Below are positions 8,152 to 15,553 of a stretch of DNA of 17,961 bases, piece after piece. How positions within the stretch are numbered: position 1 is the first letter of the stretch; each line of letters opens with the position of its first letter. Below the pieces are notes generated by a model. It saw only the letters and a program-made list of their open reading frames with translations. It had not been told where the DNA came from and did not search any database. The stretch spans positions 1 to 17,961 of the forward strand of contig CBDUQI010000116.1 in the NCBI GenBank assembly GCA_965369325.1. Reading direction: 5' to 3'. The DNA comes from CBDUQI01 sp965369325. Its GTDB lineage: Bacteria; Pseudomonadota; Gammaproteobacteria; Steroidobacterales; JBCBZW01. Position numbers and translations under genes: made by a program.

Positions 8152-8871
8152 CTAGCCTTTAGCAGCCCAATCAAAAGACTGACGTATCACATCCGAACGG
8201 CTGCCTCGGGGCGCCACCTCGATGTTGACTCGATCGGGCACAAACCCATCGGGCAACAATACCTCACGCTCGAAATTCTGGAAGTATCTGAAGGAGAAGC
8301 TCAGCGCCTGCGACTCACTGTCGTCTATCGTCACTTCAGACAAATCATAGCTGACCGGGCGGCCCTCGTGGGCGCCGTCCAGCGACAATCTCACCACGCC
8401 GGACACCAGCCGATCATGCTTGGCTGCCTGCACCAGCACCACCCGCAAACGATACAGGCTGTCCTGCACGCCGGGCTTTACCGAAAATTCCTGGATGCGC
8501 AGCCCGCTCACCCCATCGGCAGGGGTCACGATGGCGCGATAAAAATCCAGCTCTTCGCGCTGCGCCTGCAATTGCGCCTGCAGATCGCCCAATGTGCCCT
8601 CCACCTGATCATAGGCTTCGCGGTCCACGCCGCGCGAGGTTTCCAGCTGTGCGATGCGCCGGCGCAACTCACTGTTCTGCAGACTGGCGGTATCCAGCTC
8701 AGATAACAGCGACTCGCGTTCGTCAGCGGACGCAATGCGCTCGAATCCACCCCGGTACATACCGTATTCGTATAAGCCATAAGCCCCCGCCAGGGAGGCA
8801 ATAACGGCTACCGCCAACAACGCGCGAGTGCGGTTGGGGTTATGTGGTTTGACTACCAGCGAGCCCTTCAT
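8152..8871 (-). CDS. Inner-membrane coiled-coil protein, DUF6776-like
   Basis: A 239-residue protein of unknown function. Residues 1-16 are basic and cytoplasmic, 17-38 form one membrane segment, and about 45-115 look like a coiled coil rich in Glu, Gln, Leu and Arg (LLSELDTASLQNSELRRRI, then QAQLQAQREELDFYR). The remaining periplasmic part has beta-like alternation, including FYRAIVTPADGVSGLRIQ, LYRLRVVLVQ and LSFSFRYFQNFEREVLLP. This layout and the position directly before a bactofilin gene match the protein family I know as DUF6776; I give that name from memory. The ATG has AAGGA four bases upstream. It is likely the first gene of the operon with bactofilin and erpA. A role linking the envelope to the bactofilin filament is a guess from context. 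Confidence 0.8.
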   Translation of the reverse strand: MKGSLVVKPHNPNRTRALLAVAVIASLAGAYGLYEYGMYRGGFERIASADERESLLSELDTASLQNSELRRRIAQLETSRGVDREAYDQVEGTLGDLQAQLQAQREELDFYRAIVTPADGVSGLRIQEFSVKPGVQDSLYRLRVVLVQAAKHDRLVSGVVRLSLDGAHEGRPVSYDLSEVTIDDSESQALSFSFRYFQNFEREVLLPDGFVPDRVNIEVAPRGSRSDVIRQSFDWAAKG

Positions 8872-8933
8872 TTAATCCTTGTCCCAGCCGGTGCGGCGAC
8901 GCACGGCCGATCACCCAGTGACTTACATGTTAT

Positions 8934-8957
8934 GCGGGGCCGACATGATAGCCCCGC
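8934..8957 (-). terminator. GC-rich hairpin downstream of rppH
   Basis: GCGGGGC (8934-8940) pairs exactly with GCCCCGC (8951-8957) around a ten-base loop. It lies about 60 bp beyond the rppH stop and about 60 bp before the DUF6776-like gene. No T-run follows, so termination is only possible, not shown. The 146-bp gap (8872-9017) must also hold any promoter of the DUF6776-bactofilin-erpA operon; I see no convincing one. Confidence 0.35.
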
Positions 8958-9017
8958 CGGGCGCTGCGTTCCATGCTCTGAGGCGCAATAGTTAGTTCTC
9001 TTTTCGCCCACACGCGA

Positions 9018-9611
9018 TTAACTTTTGCCCTTACGCCGCCTGGAAGCCGCGTGACGCGCCCGTCCATTGCCCTTATTCCGCCCACCATTGCCGGTAGATT
9101 GCGCCATCTTTGGCTTCGGCGGCAATCCGTCGGCAAACAGCAACGGCCCAAGTGACTCCAGCGCACGCGAGTACACCCGGCGTTTGAAATAAATTACTTC
9201 ACGTACCGGTTGCCAGTAATCCACCCACCGCCAGCGATCAAATTCGGGCACCTCGCATTTGTCAAAACGCACCGCCTGGTCATCTGTCTGCAGCTTTAGC
9301 ATGAACCATATCTGCTTTTGCCCGACGCACAGAGGTACGGAATTGCGCCTGAGGTAGCGGCGCGGCAAGCGATAGCGCAACCAGGGAATGGTAGTGCCCA
9401 GTACGCTGACGTCCGCCTGGGCCAACCCCACCTCTTCTTCGAGCTCCCTGAACATAGCCTGCTCGGGGTCTTCATCGGGCTGGATGCCACCCTGCGGAAA
9501 TTGCCAGCCGCGCTGGCCAGCACGCCCGGCCAGCAATAGCTGCCCCGCATCGTTGCAGAGAACGATTCCGACGTTCGCGCGGAACCCATCCTCATCAATG
9601 TGATCGGTCAT
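9018..9611 (-). CDS. rppH: RNA pyrophosphohydrolase (Nudix)
   Basis: Removes pyrophosphate from the 5' end of mRNAs and so starts RNase E-dependent decay. The protein has 197 residues from the ATG at 9611; an in-frame TTG at 9632 adds seven residues not seen in the family. The Nudix box is complete at 41-63: GG-x4-E-x7-RELEEEVGL. Flanking segments match RppH closely: GWQFPQGG, WLRYRLPRR, CVGQKQIWFML, PEFDRWRWVDYW and FKRRVYSRAL. E. coli RppH has 176 residues. Here the extra length is a basic, Gly/Asn/Arg-rich tail from about 166, ending RRRKGKS, which could help bind RNA. The ribosome-binding site is weak, and a hairpin lies just upstream. The gene follows fbpC by 165 bp on the same strand. 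Confidence 0.95.
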   Translation of the reverse strand: MTDHIDEDGFRANVGIVLCNDAGQLLLAGRAGQRGWQFPQGGIQPDEDPEQAMFRELEEEVGLAQADVSVLGTTIPWLRYRLPRRYLRRNSVPLCVGQKQIWFMLKLQTDDQAVRFDKCEVPEFDRWRWVDYWQPVREVIYFKRRVYSRALESLGPLLFADGLPPKPKMAQSTGNGGRNKGNGRARHAASRRRKGKS

Positions 9612-9626
9612 AACCGTCAAATATCC

Positions 9627-9649
9627 GGCCAAGACTTAAGATCTTGGCC
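9627..9649 (-). promoter_or_regulatory. 8-bp hairpin just upstream of rppH
   Basis: GGCCAAGA (9627-9634) pairs perfectly with TCTTGGCC (9642-9649) around a seven-base loop. It ends about 15 bases before the chosen rppH start, in the leader. No T-run follows on the minus strand, so it is not a clear terminator for the upstream fbpC. It may affect rppH translation or mRNA decay. The surrounding gap (9612-9776) is more AT-rich than the genes; I see no firm promoter in it. Confidence 0.4.
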
Positions 9650-9776
9650 TCAAGTATTGAATTACCTTAATTTTTCCACACCCCAGGTACGGGCGCCAGT
9701 GACCAATGCCCGGTTCTTAACATATGTTCATGAAGATGACGTGGCGCGGGGCCATCAAACGCATTATGGAAAATAA

Positions 9777-10820
9777 TTATGTAAAATACTTATCTGGAAC
9801 AGCGTATGGACCCGAGGTCAGCGTCACCTGAACTCTCGCGCCAGGTACCAGGGCGACATCATTGGGGATGCTGGCCAGCAGCAAGGTACCGTCTGATAAG
9901 CGCACCTCGCAGCGCGCATCTTCGCCGCGAAAATCACAGGCGGTCACCTCGCCTACGGGCTGACCGCTCCCGCGTTCAAGTCTTACCTGCTCCGGGCGCA
10001 CCAAGACATGGACAGCCTGTGCGGGATGCAACGGCCGATCGGATTGCACCTGGCCCAGCGAGGTTCGCACCGTATCCCTATCGCTCGCGTGGCCCTGCAC
10101 GTAAACGCCGTCGCCCACAAAGTCACCGACAAAACGGTTGGCCGGCGAACGGTACAGTACGCTGGGGGTAGCCCACTGGTGCAGCCGGCCCTGCGCCATC
10201 ACACCCACCCGGTCGGCGATGGCAAAGGCCTCCTGCTGATCGTGTGTAACCAGCAGCGCGGTGGCGCTACGCGCCTTGAGAATCGCCCGCACCTCCCGGC
10301 CCAGGGCCACTCGCAGGCCGGCGTCCAGATTGGAAAATGGCTCATCCAACAACAACAGATGCGGTTCCGGGGCCAGCGCACGTGCCAGTGCTACCCGCTG
10401 TCGCTGCCCGCCCGACAGGGCATGCGGCAGACGACCGGCACTGTCAGCTAACCCCACCAGGGTCAGCATCTTGCGCGCTGCCCGCTCGCGTTGTGCGCGC
10501 GCCAGGTGCACTAGACCAAACATGACGTTACCCAACACGCTCAGGTGCGGAAACAACGCATGGTCCTGGAACACCATACCCACTCGCCGCTGCTCTGGCG
10601 GCACATGGGCGCCGGTGCTCGAGACCTCCTCATCGCCCAAGCGAATCACCCCACCTGACACCGGTTCGAAGCCCGCGATACACCGCAGTGCTGTGCTCTT
10701 GCCGCAACCGCTCGGCCCAAGCAGGCAGCCGATCTGCCCCTCATCAAGGCGCATACTCAGCCCGCACAGTGCTTCCAGCTCGCCATAATGATGGCGCACC
10801 TGTTCCAGCTCTAACTGCAT
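9777..10820 (-). CDS. fbpC: Ferric-iron ABC transporter ATPase (FbpC-like)
   Basis: Powers uptake through the neighbouring permease; cytoplasmic face of the inner membrane. The 347 residues carry Walker A GPSGCGKST (35-43), Q-loop Gln85 (VFQDHALFP), signature LSGGQRQRVALARA (135-148), Walker B LLLLDEP (155-161), D-loop SNLD (163-166) and switch His193 (VTHD). The C-terminal ~90 residues form a TOBE-type domain (HVLVRPEQVRL). This matches the FbpC / AfuC group of the CUT1/POTE ATPases. Substrate is inferred from the binding protein and permease encoded upstream; an ATPase of this group alone could also serve sulfate, spermidine or sugar systems. It starts 13 bp after the permease stop, with AAAAGG before the ATG. 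Confidence 0.9.
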   Translation of the reverse strand: MQLELEQVRHHYGELEALCGLSMRLDEGQIGCLLGPSGCGKSTALRCIAGFEPVSGGVIRLGDEEVSSTGAHVPPEQRRVGMVFQDHALFPHLSVLGNVMFGLVHLARAQRERAARKMLTLVGLADSAGRLPHALSGGQRQRVALARALAPEPHLLLLDEPFSNLDAGLRVALGREVRAILKARSATALLVTHDQQEAFAIADRVGVMAQGRLHQWATPSVLYRSPANRFVGDFVGDGVYVQGHASDRDTVRTSLGQVQSDRPLHPAQAVHVLVRPEQVRLERGSGQPVGEVTACDFRGEDARCEVRLSDGTLLLASIPNDVALVPGARVQVTLTSGPYAVPDKYFT

Positions 10821-10833
10821 TGCCTTTTAACCC

Positions 10834-12444
10834 TCAAGTCTTGCGCACCAGCAGCATCACCGGCACCAGCCCCGCCAGCACGATACTCACCGCCGGCCAC
10901 GCCGCACGTTCCCACTGCCCCTCAGCCGTCATCTCAAATACCCGCACCGCCAGAGTGTCCACCCCGAAAGGCCGTGTCATCAGCGTAATCGGCATCTCTT
11001 TCATTACGTCCACAAAGACCAGTATTGCGGCGGTGACCATGCCACCACGCAGCATAGGCAGATGCACCCGTGCGAGTACGCGCCAACGCCCAGCGCCGAG
11101 GCTGCGTGCGGCCTCATCCAGGCTGGCGGTAATTCGCATCATATTGCGCTCCAGCGGATTGTGCGCCACCGCCATGAATCGCACCAAATACGCGACAAGC
11201 ATCGTCAAGACGGTGGTTTGCAACATCAACGGTTCGTGCGCGCCCTGCGAGGCAGACGCGCGCCAGTTATCCAGCGTGCCGCTGATGCTCGCGAGCGGCA
11301 CGTATAGCCCCACCGCCAGTACCGTGCCTGGCAACGCATACCCAAGCGTCGCCACCCGGCTTAGCACTCGGGTGGGCCACTGCGGTGCCACGCGCCCGCA
11401 ATACGCCAGCAGCAACGCCACGGCGCTGATGAGTGCCGCTGCACCCACCGCCAGTCCGAGTGAATCCAGCACATAGGACAAGTAGCGGGCGTTTAATTCA
11501 TCGCGCGCGCTGCGCGTGCACCACACCAGCAATTGAGCGAACGGCACCACAAAGCCCAGTAACAGCACGGTGCCGGCCGCCAGCGTGGCCAGCCAGCGTC
11601 GCGCTGGCGAGAGCACCAGACGAGCAAAATCGCGCCGCTGGGACTCGCCCGACACATAGGCGTTGGCGCGGTGAAGACTGCGCTCAACCAGCAGAGCAAC
11701 GAACACGAAAATCAGCAGTACGGAGGCAAGCTGCAACGCCGCGTCCAGCGAAAACAGAGAGAACCAGGACTTATAGATGGCCGTGGTAAAGGTGTCGTAG
11801 TTAAACACCGATACGGTGCCGAAGTCGGCAAGGGTTTCCATCGCGACCAGCGAGCTGGCGCCCGCGATCCACGGCCCGGCCATCGGCAATGCCACCCGCC
11901 AGAACGCTCTGGCAGAGCTGGCCCCCAGTGACTGCGCCGCCTCGAATGCACCTCGCCCCTGGGTAAGAAAAGCGTTGCGGGCCAGCATGTAGACATAAGG
12001 ATAAAGCGCCAGGCCCATGACCAGAACGATCCCGACGCGCGAGCGAATCTGGAAAAACGCCGCGCCTTCGCCCGCGAGCGCGCGATACGCGCTCTGCACC
12101 GGCCCCGCATACTCAAGCAAACCGATCACGGCAAAGCCGGTGACGTAAGCGGGCATGGCGAGAGGCAAAATAAGCGCCCAGGTGAATACCGCCCGCCCGG
12201 GGAATTCACACATCGCGGTCAGCCACGCCATCGCCGTACCCACCACCGCAGCGAACAGACCCACACCTATCACCAACCACAAGCTATTGAGGATAACGGG
12301 GCCTAGTACATGCGCTCGCAAATGAGCCCAGGGTTCGGGCTCGGGCCCGATCAGCGAGCTCAATACCACCCCCACCGCCACCAGCGTCGGCAGAGCGATT
12401 AGCGCAGCCATCGGCCAACCCAACCAACGCAGGGGGCCCGGCAT
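10834..12444 (-). CDS. fbpB: Ferric-iron ABC transporter permease, two fused domains (FbpB-like)
   Basis: Forms the membrane channel for the ferric ion handed over by the binding protein. The 536-residue protein has about twelve hydrophobic segments in two homologous halves. Each half carries an EAA loop that contacts the ATPase: EAAQSLGASSARAFWRVALP (168-187), and the matching EAARSLGA...HLPM segment (444-464). The doubled domain within one chain is typical of FbpB / AfuB / FutB iron permeases, so it is normal and not an odd fusion. AGGGG lies nine bases before the ATG. The gene follows the binding-protein gene by 53 bp and precedes fbpC by 13 bp, a standard operon. Confidence 0.92.
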   Translation of the reverse strand: MPGPLRWLGWPMAALIALPTLVAVGVVLSSLIGPEPEPWAHLRAHVLGPVILNSLWLVIGVGLFAAVVGTAMAWLTAMCEFPGRAVFTWALILPLAMPAYVTGFAVIGLLEYAGPVQSAYRALAGEGAAFFQIRSRVGIVLVMGLALYPYVYMLARNAFLTQGRGAFEAAQSLGASSARAFWRVALPMAGPWIAGASSLVAMETLADFGTVSVFNYDTFTTAIYKSWFSLFSLDAALQLASVLLIFVFVALLVERSLHRANAYVSGESQRRDFARLVLSPARRWLATLAAGTVLLLGFVVPFAQLLVWCTRSARDELNARYLSYVLDSLGLAVGAAALISAVALLLAYCGRVAPQWPTRVLSRVATLGYALPGTVLAVGLYVPLASISGTLDNWRASASQGAHEPLMLQTTVLTMLVAYLVRFMAVAHNPLERNMMRITASLDEAARSLGAGRWRVLARVHLPMLRGGMVTAAILVFVDVMKEMPITLMTRPFGVDTLAVRVFEMTAEGQWERAAWPAVSIVLAGLVPVMLLVRKT

Positions 12445-12471
12445 CGCTCAACCCCTACAGACGGCAGGCCG

Positions 12472-12484
12472 GCGCTGGCAGCGC
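12472..12484 (-). other. Small hairpin between fbpA and fbpB
   Basis: GCGCT and AGCGC flank a three-base loop in the 53-bp gap after the binding-protein gene. Such intercistronic hairpins often protect the binding-protein part of ABC operon mRNAs, which is needed in excess. The stem is only five base pairs, so chance in GC-rich DNA is quite possible. Confidence 0.25.
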
Positions 12485-12497
12485 ACGTGAATCAGAC

Positions 12498-13577
12498 TCA
12501 ATCGTAGCCAACCCGGTCCATCAGCATAACCGCTTTGGACTGCATCTCGCCGGCGCTGGCCACGTTGATCAGATTGCGCTTAAACGTGCCCCAGGCCTGT
12601 ACCGCCGGATCGACCGCCACCGCCTCGTTCGCGGGGTACTCCAGATTCACCGCGGCAAACATCGCTTGCGCCTGATCCGAAGCCAGCCACTCGAGCAGTT
12701 GCTGCGCGCCCGCGGGGTTATCGGACTGACTGACCACGCCAGCACCGGCGACATTCACGTGCACGCCGTTGGTGAGCTGGTTGGGCCAGAACAGCGCCAG
12801 CGGCAGCGCCGGTTTTTCTTTCATCAGGCGACCGAAATAATAGGAGTTAACGATGCCCACATCGCACTGACCGGCCGCAATGGCCTCTAGTACACGAGTA
12901 TCGCTGGAGAACACCGGTGCGGCCAGGTTGGCCACCCAGCCGGCCACAATTTTCTCCGCGGCCGGCTCACCGTGCTCGGCCATCATCATGGCCACCAGCG
13001 ACTGGTTGTACACCTTTTTGGATGTTCGCAAACACACCCGCCCAGCCCATGCCGAGTCGGCCAGCGCCTCATAGGTGGACAATTGCGCAACCGGTACTTT
13101 ATCGGTGTTATAAGCGATGGTGCGAGCGCGTACGGAGATGCCGTACCAGCGCCCCTGAGGGTCGCGCAAATACTCGGGCACTTTGGCATCCAACACAGGC
13201 GAGTCCAGCGACTGCAACAAGCCTTCATTAGCGGCATGCCAGAGATTGCCTGCGTCCACCGTCATGAACACATCGGCCGGCGTGTTGCTGCCCTCGGCGG
13301 CCAGCTTTAGCATCAGCGGACCCTCCTTGTCGATCAGGTACTCAACCTTGATGCCAGTCTGCTTGGTGTACGCCTCAAACAATGGCTGGATCAGATGCTC
13401 CTGACGCGAGGAGTAAACCACTACCGGCGCATTTGCCGTAGCAGCGGATTGTGCAGTGCTACCCGCCGGCGGGGCATCACCCGAGGGGCTGCTGCAGCCG
13501 ATCAGCGTTGCACAAACGCCAGCGATGCCAAGGCCGCTAGAAAGCCAGCCGGACCGGATAGTAAGTGTCGAAGTCAT
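12498..13577 (-). CDS. fbpA: Ferric-iron-binding lipoprotein (FbpA / FutA / IdiA type)
   Basis: Captures ferric iron in the periplasm and delivers it to the permease. From the ATG at 13577 (AGGA just upstream) it has 359 residues; a GTG at 13589 in frame is less likely. Residues 1-27 are a signal peptide and the lipobox L-I-G-C gives lipidated Cys28, followed by Ser-Ser. A Ser/Ala/Pro-rich spacer runs to about residue 50. The mature fold starts PVVVYSSRQEHLIQPLF (51-67). The paired tyrosines of this family are at 246-247 (NSYYFGRL), with Tyr156 (RTIAYNTDKV) another likely ligand. These features favour iron over other substrates. It lies 52 bp downstream of sspB. I see no recognisable Fur box in that gap. 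Confidence 0.9.
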   Translation of the reverse strand: MTSTLTIRSGWLSSGLGIAGVCATLIGCSSPSGDAPPAGSTAQSAATANAPVVVYSSRQEHLIQPLFEAYTKQTGIKVEYLIDKEGPLMLKLAAEGSNTPADVFMTVDAGNLWHAANEGLLQSLDSPVLDAKVPEYLRDPQGRWYGISVRARTIAYNTDKVPVAQLSTYEALADSAWAGRVCLRTSKKVYNQSLVAMMMAEHGEPAAEKIVAGWVANLAAPVFSSDTRVLEAIAAGQCDVGIVNSYYFGRLMKEKPALPLALFWPNQLTNGVHVNVAGAGVVSQSDNPAGAQQLLEWLASDQAQAMFAAVNLEYPANEAVAVDPAVQAWGTFKRNLINVASAGEMQSKAVMLMDRVGYD

Positions 13578-13629
13578 GTTCCTGCTCACAGTTAATGTTG
13601 TCGCTTAATGGGGGGCTGAGGTGAGCGTC

Positions 13630-14079
13630 TCAGGCGGAGGGCTCCTGGTCTTTCTTCACCAGTGAGAGGTGGGTGGGGCGTGGCTTGGCTTCCTTCGCCA
13701 GCACCGCCGATCCGGGCCCACCCGATACCTCGTCCGAGGCGGGCGGCAATGCCTCCTCGCGCTCCGGGAACATCATCCCCTGGATCCCCTCTTGCGCATA
13801 AATCCCGATCACCGCCCCAATCGGCAGGGAGATAAATCGTTGTTGTCCGCCAAACGCTGCTGAGAATTCAACCCGCTCATTGCCGAGCACCAGATTATGA
13901 GTGGCTGCGGCAGAAATATTCAAAATTATGTGCCCATCGGTCACATGAGTCTGCGGCACCATCGCCCCAGGATATGCGGCATCCACCGCAATATACGGCG
14001 TAAGCGCGTTGTCCTGTAACCAATCGTACATCGCCCGCAGCAGATAGGGGCGTCGCGATGTGAGCGCTTGCGCGTCCAT
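13630..14079 (-). CDS. sspB: ClpXP protease specificity factor SspB
   Basis: Adaptor that delivers ssrA-tagged and some other proteins to ClpXP; cytoplasmic. The 149 residues begin like E. coli SspB (LTSRRPYLLRAMYDWLQDN, 6-24). The substrate-binding domain follows to about 105, with GHIILNIS, NERVEFSAAFGG and LPIGAVIGIYAQE. A disordered Pro/Glu/Ser linker then leads to a C-terminal segment with THLSLVKK (136-143), resembling the ClpX-contact motif RPALRVVK of E. coli SspB. Six more residues follow it here, whereas in E. coli the motif ends the protein. The start overlaps the sspA stop by one base (TAATG), so translation is probably coupled. Confidence 0.95.
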   Translation of the reverse strand: MDAQALTSRRPYLLRAMYDWLQDNALTPYIAVDAAYPGAMVPQTHVTDGHIILNISAAATHNLVLGNERVEFSAAFGGQQRFISLPIGAVIGIYAQEGIQGMMFPEREEALPPASDEVSGGPGSAVLAKEAKPRPTHLSLVKKDQEPSA

Positions 14080-14711
14080 TACATGCGCATTTCCTGCTCC
14101 AGCTCAGTCAGGCTGCGCTGGAAGGACGGGCGTGAGTACAGGCGCTTCTCGTAGGCGTAAATTGCGCTGCCAGTATCCTCCGGCAGATTAATCCCGTAGG
14201 AAGGCAGGCGCCAGAGAATCGGTGCAATACTGCAATCCACCAAAGAGAACTCATCGCTCAGGAAAAACGTACGCGCGTTAAACACATCTGCGCTGGACAG
14301 TATGCTCTCCTGCAAGATCTTACGTGCCTGCGCGCCGCTGCGTTTCTCGCCAGCCCCTTCAATCTCATCCACCAGGCTGTACCAATCGCGTTCAATCCGA
14401 TACAACGCCAAGCGAAACTGAGCCCGAGTGACCGGATCTACCGGCATTAACGGGGGGTGCGGAAAGCGCTCATCCAGGTAATCAACGATAACGCGCGCGT
14501 CATACAGCACCAGCTCACGATCCACCAGCGTTGGCACACTGTTATAAGGATTCAGATCGATCAGGTCTTCGGGCAGGTTCGGGCCCGCGATATCCACGAT
14601 TTCTACGTTGATATTTTTTTCAGCCAGCACCAGTCGAGCACGATGGCTTTGCGGATCCGTGGACCGCGAAAACAGCGTCATAACGGAACGCCTGTTGGGC
14701 ACTACGGCCAT
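14079..14711 (-). CDS. sspA: Stringent starvation protein A
   Basis: Binds RNA polymerase and changes transcription under starvation and acid stress; a glutathione S-transferase fold without transferase activity in studied members. The 210 residues align along their length with E. coli SspA: MAVVPNRRSVMTLFS at the start, then RLVLAEKN, DLIDLNPYNSVPTLVDREL, YLDERFPHPPLMP, RIERDWYSLV and FFLSDEFSLVDCSIAPILWRLP. The PHPPLMP-like surface segment is typical of SspA and separates it from ordinary glutathione transferases. The ATG has AGGGAGA eight bases upstream. It follows petC by 59 bp and overlaps sspB, the usual order in many gammaproteobacteria. Confidence 0.96.
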   Translation of the reverse strand: MAVVPNRRSVMTLFSRSTDPQSHRARLVLAEKNINVEIVDIAGPNLPEDLIDLNPYNSVPTLVDRELVLYDARVIVDYLDERFPHPPLMPVDPVTRAQFRLALYRIERDWYSLVDEIEGAGEKRSGAQARKILQESILSSADVFNARTFFLSDEFSLVDCSIAPILWRLPSYGINLPEDTGSAIYAYEKRLYSRPSFQRSLTELEQEMRM

Positions 14712-14725
14712 ATTATTCTCTCCCT

Positions 14726-14740
14726 AGCGGGTGGCCCGCT
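14726..14740 (-). other. Hairpin between petC and sspA
   Basis: AGCGGG (14726-14731) pairs perfectly with CCCGCT (14735-14740) around three bases. On the minus strand it ends immediately before the AGGGAGA ribosome-binding site of sspA. It could be an mRNA processing or stabilising element separating pet from ssp expression. No T-run follows. Confidence 0.4.
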
Positions 14741-14770
14741 GAGCTGCGCGCGGCACGCACGTCAGCCATC

Positions 14771-15553
14771 TTACTTTACCTGCTTCCAATACTCTTGCTT
14801 GAGTAAATAGGCGAGCAGGAAAAACAACAGTATGAAGCTAAGCACCTTGACGCCAAGCGCGCGTCGCTCAAGCTGTACCGGCTCCCCCATAAAGGCGACA
14901 AAGTTCACGATGTCGCGCACTACTTCCTCGTACGCATGCGCGGACAACGTACCGGCGCTGGTGGACTCGAACGCCTCAAATACCTCATGCATTTTCCCGT
15001 CCGTGCCCTGCACCTCGTGATAGACCGGCTTCTGCCCACCCTGCAGCTCCCACAATACGTGCGGCATGCTGGCATTCGGCAGCACTAGATTATTCACGCC
15101 AAACGTCTTGCTTGGGTCCTCATAGAAGGACAGCAGATAGGAGAAGATCCAGTCGACTCCACGGCTACGCGCCACCAGCGACAAATCCGGCGGCACGGCA
15201 CCGAACCAGCGCCGGGCATCGTCTGCGGGCATGGCGTTGGTCATGGTTTCGAAGGGTTTTTCGGCGGAGAACATCAGATTGTTGATCAACTGTTCTTCGC
15301 TCAGCTCCAGCGCCTCGCCCACGCGTTTGTAGCGCACGTACTGCGCCTCGTGGCAACCCTGGCAGTAATTCATGAAGTATTTGGCACCGCGTTGCAACGA
15401 GGCCACATTGCCCAGATCATTGTCGGCATGCTTCATAAAGGAGCCGCCGCCACCGCCTGCAGCCGTGGCCGCCAGCGGCAACACCACCATTGAGAGGGCC
15501 GCGATGCACAGCAACTTCGCCGCAGCGCCCAGCTTGCTCACCGCGCTAGTCAT
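14771..15553 (-). CDS. petC: Cytochrome c1 of the bc1 complex
   Basis: Takes electrons from the Rieske protein and passes them to a soluble or membrane cytochrome c; anchored to the inner membrane, facing the periplasm. The 260 residues start with a signal peptide (hydrophobic 10-32, ending ATAAGG). The c-type haem site is CQGCH (64-68). PPDLS (121-125) is conserved, and the distal haem ligand is probably Met163 in NASMPHVLW. One C-terminal membrane helix (about 234-251) ends in a basic tail. The start overlaps the end of petB by eight bases, indicating coupled translation. Confidence 0.96.
   Translation of the reverse strand: MTSAVSKLGAAAKLLCIAALSMVVLPLAATAAGGGGGSFMKHADNDLGNVASLQRGAKYFMNYCQGCHEAQYVRYKRVGEALELSEEQLINNLMFSAEKPFETMTNAMPADDARRWFGAVPPDLSLVARSRGVDWIFSYLLSFYEDPSKTFGVNNLVLPNASMPHVLWELQGGQKPVYHEVQGTDGKMHEVFEAFESTSAGTLSAHAYEEVVRDIVNFVAFMGEPVQLERRALGVKVLSFILLFFLLAYLLKQEYWKQVK

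Noticed and set aside
10688..11476. 262-codon open frame antisense to fbpC and fbpB
   Set aside because: No recognisable domain and a composition typical of a GC-rich shadow frame; both genes beneath it are clear ABC transporter genes.
13578..13629. Possible Fur box or long-loop inverted repeat GCTCAC / GTGAGC before fbpA
   Set aside because: No match to the Fur consensus, and the 6-bp arms are over 30 bases apart.
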